NCBI RefSeq assembly: GCF_019207085.1
Contig: NZ_JAATOM010000002.1
Location: forward strand, 372,001-436,000
Length of the DNA: 64,000 bases
Reading direction: 5' to 3'
Source: Variovorax sp. dw_308
Lineage (GTDB): Bacteria > Pseudomonadota > Gammaproteobacteria > Burkholderiales > Burkholderiaceae_C
Part shown: positions 59,886 through 64,000 of the stretch, piece after piece
Position numbering within the stretch: position 1 is the first letter of the stretch
Layout of the letters: every line of letters starts with the position of its first letter
The notes under the pieces: generated by a model
The model's database searches: none
What the model was told of the DNA's origin: nothing
Seen by the model: only the letters and a program-made list of their open reading frames with translations
Position numbers and translations under genes: made by a program

Positions 59886-60902
59886 ATGATTCGGATGGGC
59901 TGGGCGCGGGTTGCATCGCGCGGCGTTGCGGTATTCGCCATCGCATTCGCAGCGCTCGTCGCTGGCTGCTCGACACCTGGAACGGTGCAGCAGGCAGCGA
60001 CTCCACCCATGTGGTCCGCGCCGTCCGCGCAGGCGTACGTCGCCCCGAAGGCCGTCGAAGTCGGCCCCGGCGTCTTCATGATGCAGGGCGAAGCAGGCGC
60101 GGTCGATACGCGCAACCTCGGCCGCGTCGGCAATGCCGGGTTCATCGTTGGCGACACGGGCGTCCTGGCCATCGACACCGGCACCTCCTGGCGCAACGGC
60201 GAGGCGCTGCTCGCCACGATCCGGAGCGTGACCGACAAGCCGGTGCGGCTCGCGCTCATCACCCATGCGCAGAAGGACTTCCTCTTCGGCGCCGCCGCAT
60301 TCCGCGAGCGCGGCATCCCGGTGCTCATGCATCGCAAGGCCGCCGACCTGATGGCGTCACGTTGCGAGCGCTGCCTGCGGGTGCTCAAGGAGACCCTGGG
60401 CGAAGAGGAAATGAAGGGCACCGTGATGTTCACGCCGGATCGGCAATTCGACGACACGCAAACACTCGACGCCATCGGCCGGCCCGTGCAAGTCTTCTAC
60501 TTCGGGCACTCCAGCGGACCCGGCGACGTCGCGGTCCTCGACCCGCGCACCGGCGTGCTGTTCGCGGGCGGCCTGCTCGACCAGGCGCGCATTCCCGACG
60601 TGATGGACGGCGACATCGACGGCTGGCTCGTAGCGCTCGATGCGCTGCGCAAGCTGCCCATCCGGGTCATCGTGCCCGGCCATGGGCCGCGAACCACGGC
60701 AGCAGCCATCGACGCGCAGGTGCGCTACCTCACCCAACTGCGCACGCGCGTCTCGCAACTGTTGCAAGCCGGCACCGCGCTGAGCGAGGTGCCGAAGGCA
60801 GCGGCGCTGCCGGAGTTCGCGGACTGGGACCAGTACGAGACGCTGAATGCCAAGAATGCCTCGACGCTCTTCGTTCGCATGCAGCGGGAGCAATTGAACT
60901 GA
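59886..60902 (+). CDS. Quinoprotein relay metallo-beta-lactamase-fold lipoprotein (type 1), altered metal motif
   Basis: A 338-residue protein with a lipobox (FAALVAGC, Cys at about residue 28), so it should be anchored to a membrane. The fold is the same as in the protein at 57960, but the first metal motif reads LITHAQKDFLFGAA (H127, then Q, K, D131, F) where HxHxDH is expected. Later positions (FYFGHSSGPGDVAVL, FAGGLLDQA, VIVPGHGPR) are kept. It may bind one metal only, or serve as a non-catalytic partner of its neighbour. It ends the xox operon. Confidence 0.85.
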   Translation: MIRMGWARVASRGVAVFAIAFAALVAGCSTPGTVQQAATPPMWSAPSAQAYVAPKAVEVGPGVFMMQGEAGAVDTRNLGRVGNAGFIVGDTGVLAIDTGTSWRNGEALLATIRSVTDKPVRLALITHAQKDFLFGAAAFRERGIPVLMHRKAADLMASRCERCLRVLKETLGEEEMKGTVMFTPDRQFDDTQTLDAIGRPVQVFYFGHSSGPGDVAVLDPRTGVLFAGGLLDQARIPDVMDGDIDGWLVALDALRKLPIRVIVPGHGPRTTAAAIDAQVRYLTQLRTRVSQLLQAGTALSEVPKAAALPEFADWDQYETLNAKNASTLFVRMQREQLN

Positions 60903-60930
60903 ATTGCGAATAGCGAGCGCCGCCCAGTCG

Positions 60931-61033
60931 TACGACTTTGCAATCAAGCGCAGAACAAGGCGAAGCGCCGCAGACAGTGCTGTAGCACGGCAACGCGATC
61001 CAACGCAGCTATGCGTTTGATTGCGAAGTCGTA
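60931..61033. repeat. 103-bp inverted-repeat element between convergent genes
   Basis: The 21-nt ends (60931-60951 and 61013-61033) are inverted copies with 19 of 21 positions matching. The inside contains a further small hairpin GTGCT-GT-AGCAC (about 60978-60989). It fills the space between the stop of the lipoprotein gene and the stop of the next convergent gene. The layout is that of a small non-autonomous palindromic element (MITE/REP-like) that could also act as a bidirectional terminator. Confidence 0.6.
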
Positions 61034-61495
61034 TCAGGGGTCCAGCGACGCGTCGCGCGCCTGCATCGGCGTCGTGCGGCGGGCGCGGGCGCGTTGTACC
61101 AGCAGCCCCACCAGCACGATCGCGGCAGCAGAGCTCGTCATGCTGCCCGAGCTGGAGAGTTGTTGCACCAGGCTGTCGACGGTCTCGATGCTGACCTGCT
61201 GGGCATGGTGGACCAGCGCCATCATGTCGGCCGCACTGACGTTTCGCAGATCGTCGACGCGCACCTTCAGTTCATGCCCCGCGCTGCGAAACCGGATCTT
61301 GGCGAAAACGCCGTGCGCGATCGCGACGAGCGAGAGCACGCCAAGCGGCCGCAGCAGGGTCTCGACCAGATGGCAGCGCTCTTCCGCAGGCGCCGCTTCA
61401 TAAACCTGCGCGACCAACGCCGGAATCTCCGTTTCCGATGCGGCTCCCGCGGAGGCCGGCGTACTGCCGATGGGATTCGGCCCAATGAACGTCAT
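61034..61495 (-). CDS. Conserved-looking hypothetical protein (153 aa)
   Basis: A 153-residue protein with a very strong ribosome site (AAGGAGGTAGAGAA) before ATG 61495. The N-terminal half is polar; VETLLRPLGVLSLVAIAHGVFAKIRF (in part) and SSAAAIVLVGLLVQRARARR are hydrophobic, the latter a likely C-terminal membrane helix with a basic tail. I recognise no family. It is divergent from the LysR gene and convergent with the xox operon. Confidence 0.65.
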   Translation of the reverse strand: MTFIGPNPIGSTPASAGAASETEIPALVAQVYEAAPAEERCHLVETLLRPLGVLSLVAIAHGVFAKIRFRSAGHELKVRVDDLRNVSAADMMALVHHAQQVSIETVDSLVQQLSSSGSMTSSAAAIVLVGLLVQRARARRTTPMQARDASLDP

Positions 61496-61844
61496 TTCTC
61501 TACCTCCTTTGCGTCAGGCTGCATCCCGCAGCGCGGACGGTATGAATCCGGCGGCACGTGCACGCCGCCGCAGACATGCATGGTCGTCCCTCTGCCTGAG
61601 CTGTTGCTGAGCGATACGTAAAGTCGCGGTGAATTTACGCAACGAGTCGCTGTTGCATTGGAGTCCTTCATCCGGCCGGATGTCAGAAGAACGTTCGCAT
61701 GCGAAGCCGCAAGCGCGAACATGGCTGCGACTGCGACTGCGGCGCATCGCAGCGTTGTCGCTGGCCAGCGCGTGTGCGGGGTTGCGCCCGCAGGTTGGCA
61801 GTAGATTCGGAACTCCTTGCAGCCCGTCGCGCACCGCCTCCCTC
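61496..61844. promoter_or_regulatory. Divergent intergenic region between the hypothetical protein and the LysR gene
   Basis: The 349 bp hold no supported gene. The LysR frame is open back to an ATG at 61629, but that extension does not look like a LysR N-terminus and has no ribosome site. A LysR autoregulatory site would be expected here; no clear T-N11-A dyad could be picked with confidence. Confidence 0.45.
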
Positions 61845-62804
61845 ATGAACCTGTTCGTCTCCCTGAAGTACCTCGTCGCGCTCGACGACCATCGCCACTT
61901 CGGCCGCGCGGCACTGGCGTGCCGCGTCACCCAGCCGGCCTTGTCGAATGCGATCCGCGCGCTCGAAGAGAGCTTTGGCACCACCATCGTCAAGCGCGGC
62001 CGCAACTTCGCGGGCTTCACCGTCGAGGGCGCACGGATCCTCGAGAGCGGCCGGACGATGCTGCGCGAATACGAGATGCTGCAGCAGGACCTGCACAGCC
62101 GGGCCGACGCGCCGACCGGCAACCTCCTGATCGGCGCGGTGCCGACGGCCATGCCCATTGCCGGGCGCTTTGTCGCGATGCTGCAGGACCGCCATCCGGG
62201 CATCACGCCCGGCTTGCGCTCGATGAGTTCGGTCGAGCTCGAAACCGGCCTGGAGAGCATGGCACTCGACCTGGGGCTCGGCTACACGGAGCGCATCGAC
62301 AGCGGACGCTTGCCGGTTCGCATCGTGCCGCAATACACCGAGCACTACTTCCTGCTGCGCAAGTCATCGCATGCCGGCAACCACAACGACAGTGGCGGGC
62401 TGCGGATCGGCCCGGCCGTGACCTGGCGCGAGGCCGCCGCGTTGCCCTTGTGCCTGTTGAGTTCCGAGATGCACAACCGCACGATCGTCGACCGCGCCTT
62501 TGCCGAGGCGGGCGTTGCGCCCAAGCCCGCGATCGAAACCAACTCGGTGCTGACGCTCGCACTGAGCGTGCGGGCCGGACGCGTGTCGAGCATCATGCCT
62601 GGCGCACTCGTCGACGAGGTGCAGGGCCATTGCGACCTGGAGGCGCAGCCGTTGACCAGTCCGACCGTCGAGGTGCCGATCGCATTCATGGTGCACGACA
62701 CCAATCGACCTTCGCGCACCTTGCAGGCCGCGCTGTCGTTCGCAAGCGACCCGGCCTGGTTGGGCGAGGTGGCGCGGCACGCGGGCGCCCTGGGCCGTGC
62801 TTGA
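61845..62804 (+). CDS. LysR-family regulator next to formate dehydrogenase genes
   Basis: A 319-residue LysR protein. The winged helix-turn-helix is at the N-terminus (YLVALDDHRHFGRAALACRV, TQPALSNAIRALEESFGTT), followed by an effector domain (GNLLIGAVPTAMPIAGRFVAM; SVLTLALSVRAGRVSSIMPG). It lies 161 bp upstream of fdsG in the same direction, as FdsR-type regulators do. It is the probable regulator of the formate dehydrogenase operon, responding to formate or a related signal; that is inference. Confidence 0.88.
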   Translation: MNLFVSLKYLVALDDHRHFGRAALACRVTQPALSNAIRALEESFGTTIVKRGRNFAGFTVEGARILESGRTMLREYEMLQQDLHSRADAPTGNLLIGAVPTAMPIAGRFVAMLQDRHPGITPGLRSMSSVELETGLESMALDLGLGYTERIDSGRLPVRIVPQYTEHYFLLRKSSHAGNHNDSGGLRIGPAVTWREAAALPLCLLSSEMHNRTIVDRAFAEAGVAPKPAIETNSVLTLALSVRAGRVSSIMPGALVDEVQGHCDLEAQPLTSPTVEVPIAFMVHDTNRPSRTLQAALSFASDPAWLGEVARHAGALGRA

Positions 62805-62965
62805 AGCATCCATGCAAACCCTCATTTCCCAAACGCATCGATTGATTCCCCGAATAAATTAGACCGCCGCGTTCGCTTGTTCGACACTCCGCGCCAAACG
62901 CACGAGTGAGTGAACAACGATGAAGCATGCATGCCGGTCGGTCCCGACAACGCCGCGGGGGCACG

Positions 62966-63433
62966 ATGAGTGACGCGACACGCGTCGTACGCGAAGTGCT
63001 TGCGCAACGTGCAGGCGAGTCCGGCGCCTTGTTGCCGATCCTGCATGCGGTGCAGGACACGCTGGGCCATGTGCCGGCCAGCGCGGTCCCCGAGATCGCG
63101 GAAGCCCTGAACCTCTCGCGCGCCGAGGTCCACGGCGTCGTCACCTACTACCACCACTTCCGCGACAAGCCGGCCGCACGCCATGTGGTCCAGATCTGCC
63201 GCGCCGAAGCCTGCCAGGCCATGGGCGCCGATGCCCTGGTCGCACATGCACAGCAGCGCCTCGGGTGCGCGATGCACGGCAACTCGCAAGACGGCGCGTT
63301 CACGCTGGAGCCGGTGTTCTGCCTCGGCCTCTGCGCATCGTCACCCGCGTTGATGCTCGACGACGAGCCGCATGCACGCATGACGCCAAAGTCCTTCGAT
63401 GCACTGCTGGCCGATGCGAGGAGCGCAGGATGA
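62966..63433 (+). CDS. fdsG: NAD-dependent formate dehydrogenase, gamma subunit
   Basis: A 155-residue protein of the NuoE-like 2Fe-2S family. Cysteines lie in CRAEACQAMGA and CLGLCASSPALML, the four ligands of the N1a-type cluster. FdsG passes electrons in the soluble molybdenum/tungsten formate dehydrogenase FdsGBACD. The ATG at 62966 gives the usual family N-terminus; the open frame from 62927 was trimmed. It overlaps fdsB by 4 bp (ATGA). It performs the last step of methanol oxidation together with FdsA, which is outside the window. Confidence 0.95.
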   Translation: MSDATRVVREVLAQRAGESGALLPILHAVQDTLGHVPASAVPEIAEALNLSRAEVHGVVTYYHHFRDKPAARHVVQICRAEACQAMGADALVAHAQQRLGCAMHGNSQDGAFTLEPVFCLGLCASSPALMLDDEPHARMTPKSFDALLADARSAG

Positions 63434-64000
63434 CCATCACCGTCTACATTCCGCGCGACTCCGCTGCGTTGGCGGTTGGTGCAGATCGCGTCGCACGCCG
63501 CATCGCCGGGGAGGCTGCGGCACGCGGGCTCGACATCCGCATCGTGCGCAACGGTTCGCGCGGCCTGTTCTGGCTGGAAGTCCTGGTGGAAGTCTCGACC
63601 GCCCTGGGCCGCGTCGCCTACGGCCCGGTGAGCGTCGCCGACGTCGGCGGCCTGTTCGATGCCGGCTTCACCGAAGGCGGCGCCCACGCGCTGTGTCATG
63701 GGTTGACGGACGACATTCCCTATCTGAAAAAACAGGAGCGCCTCACCTTCGCGCGCATGGGCGTCATCGATCCGCTGTCGCTCCCGGACTACCAGGCGCA
63801 CGAAGGCTTTGCGGGACTGCGTGCGGCACTGGCCATGAGCCCGGCCGATGTCGTCCAGCAGGTGCTCGATTCGGGCCTGCGCGGCAGGGGCGGCGCCGCC
63901 TTCCCGGCCGGCATCAAGTGGAAGACGGTTCATGCGACCGAGGCCGCGCAGAAGTACGTTGTCTGCAATGCCGACGAAGGGGACTCGGGCACCTTCTCCG
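63430..64000 (+). CDS. fdsB: NAD-dependent formate dehydrogenase, beta subunit (partial)
   Basis: The first 190 residues of a NuoF-like subunit are visible; the gene runs off the right edge. An N-terminal thioredoxin-like domain (about residues 1-90) is followed by the NADH/FMN domain with SGLRGRGGAAFPAGIKW and VVCNADEGDSGTFS. FdsB transfers electrons from FdsA clusters to NAD. The ATG overlaps the fdsG stop. The 4Fe-4S C-terminal part is not in the window. Confidence 0.93.
   Translation, partial: MTITVYIPRDSAALAVGADRVARRIAGEAAARGLDIRIVRNGSRGLFWLEVLVEVSTALGRVAYGPVSVADVGGLFDAGFTEGGAHALCHGLTDDIPYLKKQERLTFARMGVIDPLSLPDYQAHEGFAGLRAALAMSPADVVQQVLDSGLRGRGGAAFPAGIKWKTVHATEAAQKYVVCNADEGDSGTFS

Noticed and set aside
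1..64000. tRNA, rRNA, CRISPR arrays, transposases or phage genes
   Set aside because: No cloverleaf-like, repeat-spacer or transposase signatures were recognised on reading; a tRNAscan or CRISPR search was not possible here.

Overview
The window is high-GC, densely packed DNA from what looks like a facultatively methylotrophic betaproteobacterium, most likely Burkholderiales/Comamonadaceae (Variovorax-like). The basis is codon and GC character, a Comamonadaceae-type intergenic repeat, and the combination of XoxF, H4MPT and Fds genes. No rRNA, tRNA, CRISPR array or insertion sequence was recognised.

Almost the whole route from methanol to CO2 is present. Region A (1-9021) holds pabB (partial) and fhcC-fhcD-fhcA-fhcB (formyltransferase/hydrolase complex) with a HisA-related gene on the minus strand. 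A divergent plus-strand operon there carries three methanofuran-type cofactor genes (mfnD-, mfnF- and mfnE-like). Region C (20118-30268, minus strand) holds the rest of the H4MPT and methylofuran set: mptG, mtdB, two ATP-grasp genes, mch, a CitG-like gene, fae, a flavoprotein, a DHPS-related gene, a DUF447 gene and mfnB.

Region B (9039-19048) interrupts these two blocks. It carries an AraC regulator and five plus-strand genes that fit oxidation of long-chain alkyl sulfates (detergents such as SDS): alkylsulfatase, GMC alcohol dehydrogenase, aldehyde dehydrogenase, acyl-CoA synthetase and a wax ester synthase/DGAT. A decayed DinB gene and a DUF4188 gene lie at its right edge.

Region D (30508-42743) is mixed: acyl-CoA synthetase, DUF2383 protein, flavodoxin-fold reductase, EamA transporter, DUF1232 protein, pterin-4a-carbinolamine dehydratase, pentapeptide-repeat protein, a XoxG-like cytochrome with a secreted partner, a NarL-type two-component system and an S9 peptidase.

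Region E (42677-60902) is the methanol dehydrogenase region. Rightward run xoxF (lanthanide type, with the D-x-D signature), xoxG, xoxJ, two unknown secreted proteins, two quinoprotein-associated metallo-beta-lactamase-fold proteins and a SoxYZ-like carrier. Leftward runs a tightly overlapping operon of about 10.4 kb: quinoprotein-associated ABC transporter and beta-propeller, a Bug-family binding protein, and mxaRSACKL. The mxa genes are normally associated with the calcium enzyme MxaFI, which is absent here. Region F (61034-64000) ends in a LysR gene and fdsG-fdsB (NAD-dependent formate dehydrogenase), which runs off the window.

Together the genes give methanol -> formaldehyde (XoxF) -> methylene-H4MPT (Fae) -> methenyl (MtdB) -> formyl (Mch) -> formate (Fhc) -> CO2 (Fds). 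The most notable observations are the XoxF/MxaRSACKL combination, the alkyl-sulfate module inside the C1 cluster, a shared 11-bp dyad upstream of fhcB and mptG, and mini-ORFs that bridge operon gaps by start-stop overlaps.
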